Shown here piece after piece: positions 47,215-57,910 of a stretch of DNA of 64,000 nucleotides. Where the stretch lies: assembly GCA_963799245.1 (NCBI GenBank), contig CAWCWN010000003.1, forward strand, positions 1,302,001-1,366,000. Reading direction: 5' to 3'. This DNA comes from CAWCWN01 sp963799245 (lineage in GTDB: Bacteria > Chloroflexota > Ktedonobacteria > Ktedonobacterales > Ktedonobacteraceae). The first letter of the stretch is position 1. Every line of letters starts with the position of its first letter. The notes below the pieces were generated by a model. It was given only the letters and a program-made list of their open reading frames with translations, made no database searches and was not told the DNA's origin. The translations under genes were made by a program, and so were the position numbers.

Positions 47215-48213
47215 ATGCGTACAATTACTTATCGCGATGCGCTGCGCGAGGCCATGCGTGAAGAGATGCTGCGCGACGAGCGGGTCTTTATTATGGGCGA
47301 AGATATCGCGGGCTATGGCGGCACCTACGCCGTCACCAAGGGGCTATTTGAAGAATTCGGCGAGAAGCGCGTGCGTGACACACCCCTGGCCGAAGAGGTC
47401 ATTACCGGAGCTGCTATTGGAGCGGCCCTGGGAGGCTTAAGACCCATTCTTGAACTGATGACTATCAATTTCAGCCTGCTTGCCTCCGACCTGATCGTCA
47501 ATAGCGCCGCCAAAATGCGCTATATGTTTGGCGGTCAGGCCGGGGTACCCTTTGTCATACGCATGCCCAGCGGCGGCGGAGCGCAGCGTGGCGCGCAACA
47601 CTCCCAGATGCTCGAAACCTGGTATGCGCATATCCCCGGCCTCAAGGTCGTTATGCCCGCGACCCCTTATGATGCCAAGGGCATGCTCAAATCCGCCGTG
47701 CGCGACCCCGATCCAGTGCTTTTTATCGAACACGAACTCCTCTATAACGTCAAGGGTGAGGTGCCGGATGAGGGCGTTGAATACAGCCTCCCCCTGGATA
47801 GGGCCGACATCAAGCGAGCGGGGCGGGACATAACGATTATCACCTTCTCGCGCATGCTGCACATCGTTTTGTCCGCTGCCGCCGACCTCGCCGGGGAGGG
47901 CATCGACGCGGAGGTCATCGACCTCAGAAGCATCCGCCCCATCGATATCGACCTTATCGTCGAGTCGGTCGAAAAAACGAATCGCGTGGTTGTCGCTGAA
48001 GAGGGCTGGAAATATTATGGCACGGGCCAGGGACTGGCGGCACTTATCTATGAGCATGCCTTTGATTACATGGATGCGCCAATCAAACATGTTACAGGCG
48101 CGGATGTGCCCATGCCCTATGCAAAAGTACTGGAACGGGCCGCTCTCCCCAAAAAGAGCGACGTCATCGCAGCCGTCAAGGCCGTCGTACCTCCCGCCCT
48201 CGCTCACAGGTAG
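47215..48213 (+). CDS. pdhB: Pyruvate dehydrogenase E1 beta subunit
   Basis: Forms the heterotetrameric E1 with PdhA. RTITYRDALREAMREEMLRDE, FIMGEDIAGYGGTYAVTKGL, PLAEEVITGAAIGAALGG and the VEEGWKYYGTGQGLAA-type C-terminal domain segments are characteristic. It has 332 residues with an intact frame. GAGAGGAAATAG precedes the ATG, and the gene begins one base after the corrected pdhA stop. A branched-chain or acetoin substrate cannot be excluded; the E1 alpha SMTDPSYYR segment favours pyruvate or acetoin. Confidence 0.93.
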   Translation: MRTITYRDALREAMREEMLRDERVFIMGEDIAGYGGTYAVTKGLFEEFGEKRVRDTPLAEEVITGAAIGAALGGLRPILELMTINFSLLASDLIVNSAAKMRYMFGGQAGVPFVIRMPSGGGAQRGAQHSQMLETWYAHIPGLKVVMPATPYDAKGMLKSAVRDPDPVLFIEHELLYNVKGEVPDEGVEYSLPLDRADIKRAGRDITIITFSRMLHIVLSAAADLAGEGIDAEVIDLRSIRPIDIDLIVESVEKTNRVVVAEEGWKYYGTGQGLAALIYEHAFDYMDAPIKHVTGADVPMPYAKVLERAALPKKSDVIAAVKAVVPPALAHR

Positions 48214-48261
48214 CGGGGAATCTTCACGGGGGTTCTCCTCGCGACGCCTTTGGAGATAGAA

Positions 48262-49542
48262 ATGAAAAAAGTAGAAATGCCCAAAATGGGCGACACAATG
48301 GAAGAGGGCAAGATCCTGCGCTGGCTCAAAGTTGAGGGCGAGCAGATCAAAAAGGGGGAGATGCTGGCAGAGGTTGAAACAGATAAAGTCAACATTGAGA
48401 TAGAGGCCTTCGCCAGCGGCACCCTGCGTAAAATACTGGTCGCCGAAGGCTCTTCGGCTGCCATCGGTGCCACGATAGCCCTGATAGGCTCTGTAGATGA
48501 ACCCCTGCCCGACGATGGTCCCGTCAAGAGTGCTGAAGCTGCGCAGACTGTTGCTATCCCGCCATCCCCGCATGTGCCGCGCGCAGACTCAACTCGACCA
48601 GCGGCGGCCGCCAGTGGCGCTGGCACAGACCTGCGGGGACGGATCTTTATTTCGCCTATCGCGCGGCGCATTGCTGAAGCAAATCGGCTCGACTATGTGG
48701 CTTTGCGTGGCACCGGCCCCAATGGGCGCATCATTAAGCTGGATGTCGAAGCTGCCCTGACGCGTCTCTCTCCAGCGTCCCGCGGGGAGACCGCGGCCCT
48801 GTCCGCTGCGCCTGAGATCATAGCAGAATGGATCCCTGCTGATGCGGGCGAGGTCGTTGAGGTTCCGCTGAGCGCCATGCGCCGCACCATCGCCAGGCGC
48901 CTGAGTTCGAGCATGCAGAACGCGCCCCATTTTTATATCACCAGCGTCATTGCTACTGACAAACTGGCCGCCTTACGTCAGCAGATAAACGCGTATGTGG
49001 CGAGCGATCCGCTGCCCATTAAGATCAGCTACAATGACCTGATCATTAAAGCGGTCGCCAAGGCCCTGCTGAGGATTCCACAGATGAATGTCTCCTTCGC
49101 CGAAGATCGTATTCTGCAGAAGAAGGAGGTGCACATCGGCGTCGCGGTCGCCCTGGAGGATGGCCTGATTGTGCCTGTGTTGCGCGATGCTGATCGACGC
49201 GGCGTCCTTGACATCGCGCGCGAGAGCCGCAGGCTGGCGGAGGCAGCGCGCGCCGGCAGACTACGCCCGGAGGATTTCAGCGGAGGCACCTTTAGCGTCA
49301 GCAACCTTGGCATGTTCGACGTTGACAGTTTTACCGCTGTGATCAATCCACCGGAGTCGGCCATTCTCGCGATCGGTTCGATTACGCCGGAGCCGACCGT
49401 TGTGGATGGGCAGGTGGTCGTGCGTGAGCGCATGAAGGTGACGCTCTCTTCTGATCACCGTGCCATCGACGGTGCCACGGCCGCCCGCTTCTTACAGGAG
49501 GTCAAGCGCCTCTTACAGGAACCGTTCGGCCTGGTTTTGTGA
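48262..49542 (+). CDS. pdhC: Dihydrolipoamide acyltransferase (E2)
   Basis: Transfers the acyl group to CoA. The N-terminal lipoyl domain has the modified Lys in VETDKVNIEI (about residue 43). An Ala/Pro/Ser linker leads to the subunit-binding domain (ISPIARRIAEANRLDYVALRGTGPNGRI), then the catalytic domain with SSDHRAIDGATAARF, the HxxxDG active site. It has about 426 residues and a single lipoyl domain. ATG 48262 follows GGAGA; TTG 48250 is less likely. The E3 gene is not adjacent. A nearby lipM gene could supply lipoylation. Confidence 0.93.
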   Translation: MKKVEMPKMGDTMEEGKILRWLKVEGEQIKKGEMLAEVETDKVNIEIEAFASGTLRKILVAEGSSAAIGATIALIGSVDEPLPDDGPVKSAEAAQTVAIPPSPHVPRADSTRPAAAASGAGTDLRGRIFISPIARRIAEANRLDYVALRGTGPNGRIIKLDVEAALTRLSPASRGETAALSAAPEIIAEWIPADAGEVVEVPLSAMRRTIARRLSSSMQNAPHFYITSVIATDKLAALRQQINAYVASDPLPIKISYNDLIIKAVAKALLRIPQMNVSFAEDRILQKKEVHIGVAVALEDGLIVPVLRDADRRGVLDIARESRRLAEAARAGRLRPEDFSGGTFSVSNLGMFDVDSFTAVINPPESAILAIGSITPEPTVVDGQVVVRERMKVTLSSDHRAIDGATAARFLQEVKRLLQEPFGLVL

Positions 49543-49559
49543 TGTGGAAAGAGGGTTTT

Positions 49560-50090
49560 ATGGCGACACGCAGCTTTAACGGGGTGACGCTTGCGCTCTT
49601 AGAGGGAGACATCGTCAGCGTCAGGGTGGAAGCCATCGTCAATGCCGCCAACTCCGGCCTGCTCGGAGGTGGCGGAGTCGATGGAGCCATTCATCGCGCG
49701 GGCGGCCCGGCCATAATGGCGGAGTGCCGCAAAATCGGGGGATGTCAAAGCGGGAGGGCGGTGGCCACAACCGCCGGTAACCTGCCCGCTACCTATGTCT
49801 TTCACGCCGTAGGGCCGGTCTATGGCTATGACGCCGCCGCCGAGGACCTGCTCGCCAGCGCCTATCAGAGCTGTCTCGACCTGGCTGAGCAGTATAAGCT
49901 TGAGAGCATAGCCTTTCCCGCGCTCAGTACAGGCGCGTACCGCTTCCCGCTGGATCTGGCTGCTCGCATCGCGCTGCGCACGATCATCGAGCATATTCGG
50001 CGCCCCACTACGCTACGCCAGGTCATACTGGTGCTCTATGGCGCAAGGGCTTACCAGGTCTTTGCGCGGGCCCTGGAGGAGATCGCTTAA
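49560..50090 (+). CDS. Macro-domain protein
   Basis: An ADP-ribose binding module that often removes ADP-ribose or hydrolyses related metabolites. DIVSVRVEAIVNAANSGLLGGGGVDGAIHRAGG is the classic macro-domain core (cited in parts: VNAANS and GGGGVDGAIH), and FPALSTGAYRFP binds the diphosphate. It has 176 residues. AAAGAGGG is five bases before ATG 49560; an earlier ATG overlaps the pdhC stop codon. It may be co-transcribed with pdhABC. It converges on the J-domain gene with a four-base overlap. Confidence 0.92.
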   Translation: MATRSFNGVTLALLEGDIVSVRVEAIVNAANSGLLGGGGVDGAIHRAGGPAIMAECRKIGGCQSGRAVATTAGNLPATYVFHAVGPVYGYDAAAEDLLASAYQSCLDLAEQYKLESIAFPALSTGAYRFPLDLAARIALRTIIEHIRRPTTLRQVILVLYGARAYQVFARALEEIA

Positions 50091-50398
50091 TCCTCGCGCA
50101 GCGCTTTGCGCAACTGGCGCACAAAGCCAAAAATGCCCTCAACCCAGGTCATCTGGGTCTCACTCGCTTTTGTGCGCAGCTGTTGCGCGTGCAGGCGCTG
50201 GAGATCGTACGCGGCTCGTTTGGAGGGGTTCCCCAGCACCCTGTAGGCCTCATTGAGCCGCTTGATATGCTTATCCAGGGCGGCCGCGTTGAGGTCCGGG
50301 TGATACTGGCGTGCCAGGCGGCGATAAGAGCGTTTAATTTCAGCCTGGCTTGCGTCGGCTGAGACTGCAAGCATGGCGTAGTAGTCCGGCAGTGGCAT
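50087..50398 (-). CDS. J-domain protein
   Basis: A short Hsp70 co-chaperone-like protein of about 103 residues. MPLPDYYAMLAVSADASQAE starts a J domain, with the HPD motif in QYHPDLN that stimulates DnaK ATPase, and NEAYRVLGNPSKRAAYD. There is no G/F or zinc domain; the C-terminus is a charged tail. An earlier in-frame start at 50425 would overlap the dut end by 20 bases. The position after dut suggests co-transcription. Confidence 0.85.
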   Translation of the reverse strand: MPLPDYYAMLAVSADASQAEIKRSYRRLARQYHPDLNAAALDKHIKRLNEAYRVLGNPSKRAAYDLQRLHAQQLRTKASETQMTWVEGIFGFVRQLRKALRED

Positions 50399-50405
50399 AA
50401 GCGTT

Positions 50406-50855
50406 TTATGTTCCTGTACTTCCAAAGCCGCCGCGTCCCGCGCCTACATCGTCAACTTCTTGCCAGCGAACACGTATAATGGGAACAAACATACCCTGGG
50501 CAATCCGCTCCGCGCGTTGGACGATAACCGCCTCGTCACGGAAATTATAGACCGCGACCATTAATTCATCGCCTTCTCCGCAGTAATCCTGGTCAATGAT
50601 ACCGACACCATGGGGAATCAGCAGCCCCTTGCGGCGCGGCGTACTGCTGCGCAGCGTAAGCATCAGCATATACCCCGCGGGCGTGCGGACAATTACATTG
50701 CCCGGGATCAGGCCCTGCTTGCGGGGCGCGATCTCAGTATCTTCGCGGCATAGCACGTCGAAACCTACCGCGCCGGGCGTCGCATACGCGGGTAGGGGCA
50801 GGGTTTTATCAATGCGTTTCACAGCAACATGTAAGAGTTGCGCGGGCTCGTCCAT
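50406..50855 (-). CDS. dut: dUTP diphosphatase
   Basis: Hydrolyses dUTP to dUMP, which limits uracil in DNA; the uracil glycosylase in this window acts on the same problem. Motifs are ATPGAVGFDVL (I), RSSTPRRKGLLIPHGVGIIDQDYCGE (II-III, with Arg-Ser-Ser and Asp), ERIAQGMFVP (IV) and a C-terminal GRGGFGSTGT (V), typical of trimeric dUTPase. The 149-residue form starts at ATG 50855; a longer frame adds 29 residues without family similarity. Confidence 0.94.
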   Translation of the reverse strand: MDEPAQLLHVAVKRIDKTLPLPAYATPGAVGFDVLCREDTEIAPRKQGLIPGNVIVRTPAGYMLMLTLRSSTPRRKGLLIPHGVGIIDQDYCGEGDELMVAVYNFRDEAVIVQRAERIAQGMFVPIIRVRWQEVDDVGAGRGGFGSTGT

Positions 50856-51242
50856 GAACGTTATTCTAGAGTAGTAATAACGCCGCGTCAAGTGGCCCGG
50901 GAGAAGGGGGACCTGCGCAGCTAAAAGGCAGCGATTTGCCACCTAAAGGGGCTTTCAGACGTAATAAATACATACGGATTTGCGATACCAGCTCAAATCC
51001 GCACTGAAGGGACTAGAACGAAAGGGGTAACATACGTTATAATTGTAAGAGTGAAGGAATATTTTCCTGTGTGACGGTGTTTCTTACTGGTAGAAACGTA
51101 ATTGCATGTCTTTGACCTCCTCCCACTCGTTACTCGGACCAGGTGTTCGATCTAAGGATCGCTTTCCTTGAGTGTTGGGCCGGACGACAAATATAGATCT
51201 TGCTGTTTAAGATTAGAAGGTACTATTCATGGAGGGCGCAAA
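50856..51242. other. Leader region of the sigma factor gene
   Basis: No gene is supported. TATAAT at 51038-51043 lies 200 bases before the sigma gene without a recognisable -35, so promoter status is weak. No riboswitch family was recognised. Confidence 0.35.
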
Positions 51243-52478
51243 ATGATTGACCTACAACAGCGTGCCATGACGGAGACGACGCAACCACTGAACGAAACAA
51301 CAACGAACCCAGATCAGGAGAAAGCCTTCGCTATTGTTGAACAGCTCCTCTCCAAGGATCTTGATTATACAATTGAGGATGATGTAGAAGAGGGGCCTGG
51401 TAAAGATGAGCAGGAACTGGAAGAGGACCTCAACGGTCTGGAGCCAGTCTCCCTTGAGTTGGAAGAAATGTCTGCTATGCATGAAGACCTGACTCAGTTA
51501 CAGGGCTCGCCGGAGCTAGAGGCTGTTTCCTCTATTCTCACGCTTCCCTCCATGTCTCGTGATGGAGAGGCTCCCGCACGTCGTACTGCCATGCGCCGAC
51601 GTCGTTCGGAAGACTCAGATGAGAATGCCGTCAGCACTACTGATGCTGGCGAGTCTGATGCCGTGATGACCTATCTGCGTGAGATCGGCCGTGTTCCTAT
51701 GATTTCGCACGAGCGTGAAATCGAGCTTGCCAAGCGCATCGAGACGTGGTGATCGCGATGCGATGAAACAGTTTATCTTAGCGAACCTTCGTCTGGTTGT
51801 AAGTATTGCCAAGCGCTACGTCGGTCGCGGACTGACGCTGCTTGATTTAATTCAGGAGGGCAATATTGGCCTGATCCGTGCGGTACAACGCTATGATTGG
51901 CGTCGTGGTCACCGCTTCTCTACCCATGCGACATGGTGGATTCGCCAGGCAATCAGTCGAGCCGTTGCCGATAAGGGACGCACAATCCGTTTACCCGTCT
52001 ATGTCAATACGGCGCTCAACCGCATCCGTCGTGAACGACAGCGTCTCTTGCAGGAGCTTGGACGTGAGCCCACTGAACAGGAGTTAGCCGAGGCTACTGG
52101 TCTGGATCCTCTGCGTATGGTCGAGCTGCAATCGGCTCCTGGCGCTCCTGTCTCGCTGGAATTGCCTGTTGGCGAGGATGAGGAGCAGGAACTGGGGGAT
52201 GTCCTGGCCGATACTGACTCCGCGTCACCCGAAGATATTGCCACTACCCAGACGTTGAAAGACGAGGTACAGCGCGTCCTCGAGTCGGTTCTGACTCCAC
52301 GTGAGCGCCTGGTCTTCAGCTGCGTTTTGGCCTTGGCAATGGCCAGGCTCATCCACTTGAGCAGGTGGGCCGTGAGCTGGGTATTACCCGCGAGCGTGTG
52401 CGCCAGATCGAAGCCGGCGCCCTGGCAAAATTGCGCCAGCCTCCCGTACTTGGAGCGCCTGCGCGGCTAAATGAATGA
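51243..52478 (+). CDS. Primary-type sigma-70 factor, two frameshifts
   Basis: Directs RNA polymerase to -35/-10 promoters. An acidic N-terminal region (about 1-130) precedes region 1.2 (MTYLREIGRVPMISHEREIELA), region 2 (KQFILANLRLVVSIAKRYVG, RFSTHATWWIRQAISRAVAD), region 3, and region 4 (GITRERVRQIEAGALAKLRQ). An extra base near 51744 breaks the frame before region 2.1, and a missing base near 52314 hides region 4.1 (LQLRFGLGNGQ). Corrected, it ends at TGA 52476-52478, about 410 residues. TGGAGGGC precedes ATG 51243. It matches RpoD/SigA-type factors; region 1.1 is minimal. Confidence 0.88.
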
Positions 52479-52520
52479 TAGAAAAGCCAGCCGAGAAGGC
52501 TGGCTTTTCTATCATTCATT
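52470..52520. terminator. Bidirectional terminator between sigma and rel genes
   Basis: A 23-bp stem (52470-52492 with 52498-52520) and a 5-base loop GAGAA. AAAAGCCAGCC and its complement make both strands end in a T-rich tail, serving convergent genes. Both stop codons lie within or at the stem edges. A CATT tetranucleotide repeat occupies the right arm. Confidence 0.85.
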
Positions 52521-54997
52521 CATTCATTCGCTCTGCTTTTTTGCTTCTGCTGACCTTGCCCAGGTCTCGTTCAACGTGCCGAACATCTTTGACTTTTTCA
52601 AGCCTGGTAAAGACACGCTGCAATTGATCCAGGCTCTCAATTTCCAGGGTAGCACTGATCATAGCGGTTTGCTTGCTGGCACTGGTAATTGAGCTGACCG
52701 AGGTCATATTCACACCCACGTCAGAGACAACCGTGGCGATATCGCGAATGAGGCCCGAACGGTCGCGGGCGTTGATCAGGATGGGAGCCAGGTAGCGCGG
52801 CTGGCCCATACTCACCCAACTGACAGAGATCAGGCGTTCGCGCTCGCGCTCGCGGTAGCGATCGATATTCTGGCAATCGGCGCGATGCACAATCGCTCCT
52901 TTGCCGCGACTGATAAAGCCCACTATCTCATCTCCTGGCAGAGGGCAGCAGCAATTGGCCAGCCTCGTCAATAATCCGCTGACGCCAGCAACCTGTAAAC
53001 GAGCCGAAGATCCCTGTTTGGAGCGCCGTCGGGAGCAGCGCAGCGAATTCATCCTCCTCTTTGCTTCTTTGCCCTCGCGCTGTTCGCGCAGTTGCTGCCA
53101 GCGATCAACCAGCTTGATGGCAACGGCGTGCTGGCGTATCTCATCACTGCCGATGGCGGCCAGAATATCTTCAAACGATTTGCCGCTGTACTCTTCTTCC
53201 AGCCAGTTTCGCGACATCTTCTGTCAGGGCTTCAACGCCTCGCGCGATGCCACACGCTTTCAGTTCGCGGTCCAGCCGCTCACGCCCAATCTGGATGTTG
53301 ATATCCCGTTCATGAGTCTTCAGGTAGCGGCGAATTTTACTGCGTGCGGCAGCAGTGCGCGCAAAATTGAGCCAGTCGCGCGTCGGGTGAGCCGTGCGGC
53401 TGGTCACAATATCCACAATGTCACCGCTCTTCAGTTCATAGTCCAGCGGTACCATGCGCGTCACCAGGCGATCGCCTTCTGTCACCCCGCTGCTGCTTTC
53501 GCTGATAATGCGCGCCCCTGCGCACCGTCCCCCACCTTCGAATGGATGCGATAGGCAAAGTCAAGCGGCGTCGAGCCAACAGGCAGGTCTTTCACCTCTC
53601 CTTTGGGGGTAAACACAAAGATCTGCTCTTCAAAGATTCGTCTTTGACCGCTTCGACAAACTCGGCGTCGCTGGTGTTAGCTGAACGCAGGTCGCGCTGC
53701 CAGTCGGCCAGTTGACGCAGCCAGGCGAGCAACTCCTTGGCCGAGGCCGAGGCATGATCCCCAACATCTTTGTAGTGCCAGTGCATCGCCACACCATATT
53801 CCGCCATTTCGTGCATGGCGAAGGTGCGAATCTGTATCTCCACCAGCTGGTCATCCAGGCAGAAGACCGTCGTATGCAGCGCGCTATAGCCATTCGGCTT
53901 GGGGTTGGCGATAAAGTCTTTGATGCGCCCCTCTTTGGGCTTCCACAGGCTGTGCACATGACCAAGCGCAAGGTAGCAATCGGGGGTCGACTCCACCAGG
54001 ATGCGGAAGGCGATCAGGTCATGAATCTGGCTGATATCCAGCGCTGATTGAGGTCTCCTCAGCTGGCCGAAACTCGAGCGGCTGCGCTGCAGCTTCTTAT
54101 AAAAACTATACAGATGCTTGACACGCCCAGACACCTCCGCCTGCAAGCCAATCGAGGCCATCTCCTTGCGCAAGATGGTGCAGACGCGCTGCAACATAGG
54201 AACGCCACTGCTTGCTCTCCACCTCAACATGACGAGAGCACCCAGGCATATTTATCCGGCTCCAGTACTTCAAAGGCCAGGTCCTCAAGCTCACTCTCTA
54301 CGCGCGACATACCCAGTCTGCCGGCCAGGGGTGCGTAGATCTCGCGCGTCTCCTCGGCCATCTGCCAACATTTCCTGCTGGTCGCGGATGAGTAAGAGGA
54401 GCTGGCTAGCGGCGTTGCAGGGATGGCTTTGCAATGTCACAAGCGCATGGCGTGCAGGCGATAGGCGAGCTTGAGCAGCACGACGCGCGGGTCGTCGGCC
54501 ATACCGATAAACATTTTGCGCACCGTCTCCGCCTGTTGACGGCGTAGGGTTTCGCGGATACGCGTTTTTTCTGGTCGCGGCTGCTCTCTGCCTCGCCGCC
54601 ACGGGAGCGCAGTTAATTGAGCGCTGGCCTGTTTTTTGCGCTCCAGGATGTTCAGCCGCAACATGCTGCCCACGACTCGCCCGACGGTTGCCCCAAGCGC
54701 GCTCTCCACCCGTCAAGCGCAGAAGGTCGGCGTCAACCGCTTCAAAGACAACTCCGGCCGTCACACCCACGGCGTCGATATGCATCTCCGCCAGGATCGT
54801 TGCCACCGCCAGGGCGTGCTCTAAGGGGGAAAGCTGAGCGCAGCATTGGAGTGAGGCCTCCCTGTGTTCGCTACACCCTCGCAGCGTCTCCTGGGCAAGC
54901 TGAATAGCCTGGGCTACCAGTTCCACTTCCGCTGGCGCCCATATACTGCTGCACCGTAGCCAGCAGTTGCGGCAACGGTCGTGGCTGTATGCGTCAT
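52516..54997 (-). CDS. RelA-like (p)ppGpp synthetase with degenerate hydrolase domain, many frameshifts
   Basis: Second of two tandem Rel proteins. The synthetase domain is recognisable (SQIHDLIAFRILVES, RIKDFIANPKPNGYSALHTT, EIQIRT), followed by TGS (DYELKSGDIVDIVTS), a helical domain and a C-terminal ACT (LIRDIATVVSDVGVNMTSV). In the N-terminal HD domain the sequence VVFEAVDAD replaces the catalytic LLHDVVEDT, so pppGpp hydrolysis should be lost. Reading across about ten indels restores the whole protein from ATG 54997 (PQLLATVQQYM...PAEVELVAQAI). RIKD is a Rel/SpoT-type signature, so it is a duplicate of Rel, not an E. coli-type RelA. Confidence 0.82.
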
Positions 54998-55058
54998 ATA
55001 CGCGCCGGTCTGTTTATGTATGGACTATAAACTATCGTATTCTTAGAATCAATTCTCA

Positions 55059-57527
55059 TCACTCAAACTGCGACAGGCCAGTTGCCTCCCCTGGATCGTC
55101 GATCCGGTTTACACTTACCACATTTTTCACCTGCCGTAAACGTTTAAAGATGCGATCAATCTGCTCTACAGCCTCGATCTCCAATGTAGCGGTAATCACT
55201 GCTTTTTGCGAAGAGGCATTGGTAGTGGAGGTTACCGCGGTCATATTGATGCCGGCATCGGAGACCACAGCCGCCACGTCTCGCAATAGTCCGGCACGGT
55301 CGCGGGCAACGATCGTAATCGGCGCGAGGTACTGCTGCGGCTCGATCTGCAGCCAGTTGACCTCTACTAACGTATCCCGCGCTTGCTCGCGCTGGCGGCG
55401 TAGCGCGCGACAATCGCTCCGGTGCACAAACATACCCTTGCCAGGGTTAAAGAAGCCCACAATGCTCATCGCCAGGAATAGGGCAACAGCAGTGCGCCAG
55501 CTTACACCAGCGGCGGCGCGCTTTTGTACGCTGCTCTTGCCATCCATGTCAATAGGCAGGCTTCCCAGTCCTGCGCCTCTGCCATGCCCATTCATGCCAG
55601 GCAGCCTGGTCTGCACTTCGTATCGTCTTTCTGCGCGGGCACAGGGCACAATATCTCCCCGGCTCTGTAGCAGCGGTAGGAGGTACTCCACCACCGTCTC
55701 TATGGCATAAGTCCTCACGCCCCAACGCCACGTAGATATCATCGAGCGTGGCATACTTCTTAACGCCGGTTGACAGGTGAGAAAGTCCTCCTCACGCACC
55801 TTGCCGATGCCCGGCACACTCCACTGGCCTTCAAGGCCAGGTCCAGGCGTTCGCGTCCCAGTTGCAGGTTAATCTCGCGCTCATATGTCTTCAGGTAGCG
55901 CCGAATCTTTACTGCGGGCCGTGGCCGTCCGCGCGAAGGAGAGCCAATCGCGGGTCGGATGCGCTCGTACGATTGACGACAATGTCGACGATCTCGCCGC
56001 CCTGTAGCTCGTAATCCAGCGGCACCAGGCGTGTTACCAGGCGTCCGGTATCTGCCATATTCGTGATAATGCGCGCGCCTGCGCAATGATCGCCAATGTC
56101 GGTATGAATACGGTATGCCATATCCAGCGGCGTTGAGCCGCGCGGCAGATCTTTCACTTCGCCCTTTGGGCGTGAAGACGAAGATCTGCTCCTGAAAGAT
56201 GTCGCCTTTGACCGCCTCGACAAATTCATCGGCGCTCTGTGGCAATTCGCGCTGCCACTCGCGCAGCTGTTCAATCCAGGCGATCATCTCAGTGGTAGGA
56301 GAGCGGAGCCGCCGCTTCTCTTTCAGGTACCAGTAGCTGGCGATACCGAAATCCGCCGTGCGCTGCATGTCATGCGTGCGAATTTGGATCTCCGCCAGCC
56401 GATTGTCCAGGCAGAAGACCGTTGTATGCAGCGACTGGTAGCCATTCAACTTGGGTGTGGCGATAAAATCCTTGATGCGTCCATCCTTGGGCCGCCACAA
56501 CGCGTGGATATGTCCCAGCGCCAGGTAGCAGTCGTGGTCTGAGTTCACCAGGATGCGGAAAGAGACAAGATCATGGATCTGGCTCCACCTCTCCACCGCT
56601 CTGTTGCAATTTACGGTTGATACTCGCCAGGTGCTTCTGCCAGGCTTGGACCTCCGCGTGGATACCTGCCCGCTCCATCTCCTCTTGCAGCGTGCGGCAT
56701 ACTGCATCAATATATGGTCTGGCGCTTGCGCCGCTCCTCTTCGACTTCGCGCGCAAGCCGGGCATACTTATCTGGCTCGAGGTACATGAGAAGGCCAGGT
56801 CTTCCAGTTCAGCCTGCACCAGCGCCATGCCCAGGCGCCTGGCCAGCGGAGCGTAGATCTCGCATGGTCTCACGCGCCTTATTTTGCTGCTGTGCGGGAT
56901 TCATCACGCCCAGGGTGCGCATATTATGGAGGCGATCCGCCAGTTTTAGCACCACCACGCGCGGGTCCTCGGCCATGGCCAGCAACATCTTGCGCACCGT
57001 CTCAGATCTCTGGCGGCGCTTTAGCTCTTGCACCTGTTGGAGCGCTGCTCGTCATCCTGCTGCTTTTGACGCTCGGCCTCAGCCCCCTGTAGATCATCGT
57101 ATGGCACTCCGGCCCTGCCAGGGAAAGGGCTGGTGCGGGCCGGGGACAAGCGCGTCGAATTTTGTGACCCCATCGACAATATTCGCGACTGCCGGCCCAA
57201 AGAGGCCCTCGCGGATATCTCCAACGAAAAGGTCGTATCCTCCACCACATCATGCAGCAAGGCCGCGACAATACCATCGGCATCAATGCGCATGTCGGCC
57301 AGTAGCAGCGCTACCTCCAGGGGATGCTGGATATATGCCTCGCCCGAGAGCCGGCGCACGCCCATATGCGCGCGCCTGGCCAGCTCGTAGGCACGTTCAA
57401 TCCTCTCCATGTCTTCTGGAGCTAGATACTGGCATGTCTCCGCCAGCAGGTCTGAAACTGTGCTCCCAAGCCGTGAAGCCGGCATCTGCATGGGAGCCAG
57501 CGACTCATCAGGATTGATCGCCATCAT
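55059..57527 (-). CDS. Bifunctional Rel (p)ppGpp synthetase/hydrolase, many frameshifts
   Basis: The first of the tandem pair. The HD hydrolase motif LLHDVVEDTT (His92-Asp93) is intact, as are the synthetase motifs (SQIHDLVSFRILVNS, RIKDFIATPKLNGYQSLHTT, EIQIRT), TGS (DYELQGGEIVDIV) and the C-terminal ACT (LLRDVAAVVSDAGINMTAV). At least eight single-base indels fragment the frame; for example one missing G near 57230 breaks SLE-DIREGLFGPAV. Corrected, it is about 800 residues. The ATG at 57527 is followed by the copy-1 gene 61 bases after its end. It would control the stringent response. Confidence 0.85.
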
Positions 57528-57746
57528 CGGGGTACCTCGGAAACTGCTGCCCGCAGTTTGTCTCTCTAATCATATATATGTATAGAACAATGAGCCGGGC
57601 CTACTTTGTTCCTTTTGCGAGCATGCAGAGCGAAAGTAAACGCTGCGGCTCCCACGAATTATACCGGGCGGCCAGCTGCCCGGCATACATGGTAGATCGC
57701 CGCGCATATGTATGCTTGAATGTTATTATCCTATTATAGGGCCTGA

Positions 57747-57777
57747 AGAATAACTGTCAAGCAAGGACAGTTATTCT
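57747..57777 (+). promoter_or_regulatory. Inverted repeat upstream of the TetR promoter (candidate operator)
   Basis: AGAATAACTGTC (57747-57758) and GACAGTTATTCT (57766-57777) form a perfect 12-bp inverted repeat with a 7-base gap, five bases before the -35 of the TetR-gene promoter. It has the form of a TetR-family operator for autoregulation, or it may be a terminator of unknown use. Confidence 0.5.
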
Positions 57778-57782
57778 CCTGC

Positions 57783-57812
57783 TTGACATGTAGTCGACCT
57801 TTCTGCTAGTAT
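57783..57812 (+). promoter_or_regulatory. Promoter of the TetR operon
   Basis: TTGACA (57783-57788), an 18-base spacer and TAGTAT (57807-57812), about 100 bases before the TetR-family start codon. Confidence 0.65.
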
Positions 57813-57910
57813 GTTGACTGGGAAGTCACTTTTCAATATGCCTGGTCAGCTTTTATGTATGCTCCGGCAAGTCTTAGCTGCTAGGTTACATACCTCCTCA
57901 GAAGGAAAAG

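Noticed and set aside
46835..47440. Apparent 225-base overlap of pdhA with pdhB
   Set aside because: A single extra base near 47180 explains it and gives a stop at 47211-47213, one base before pdhB.
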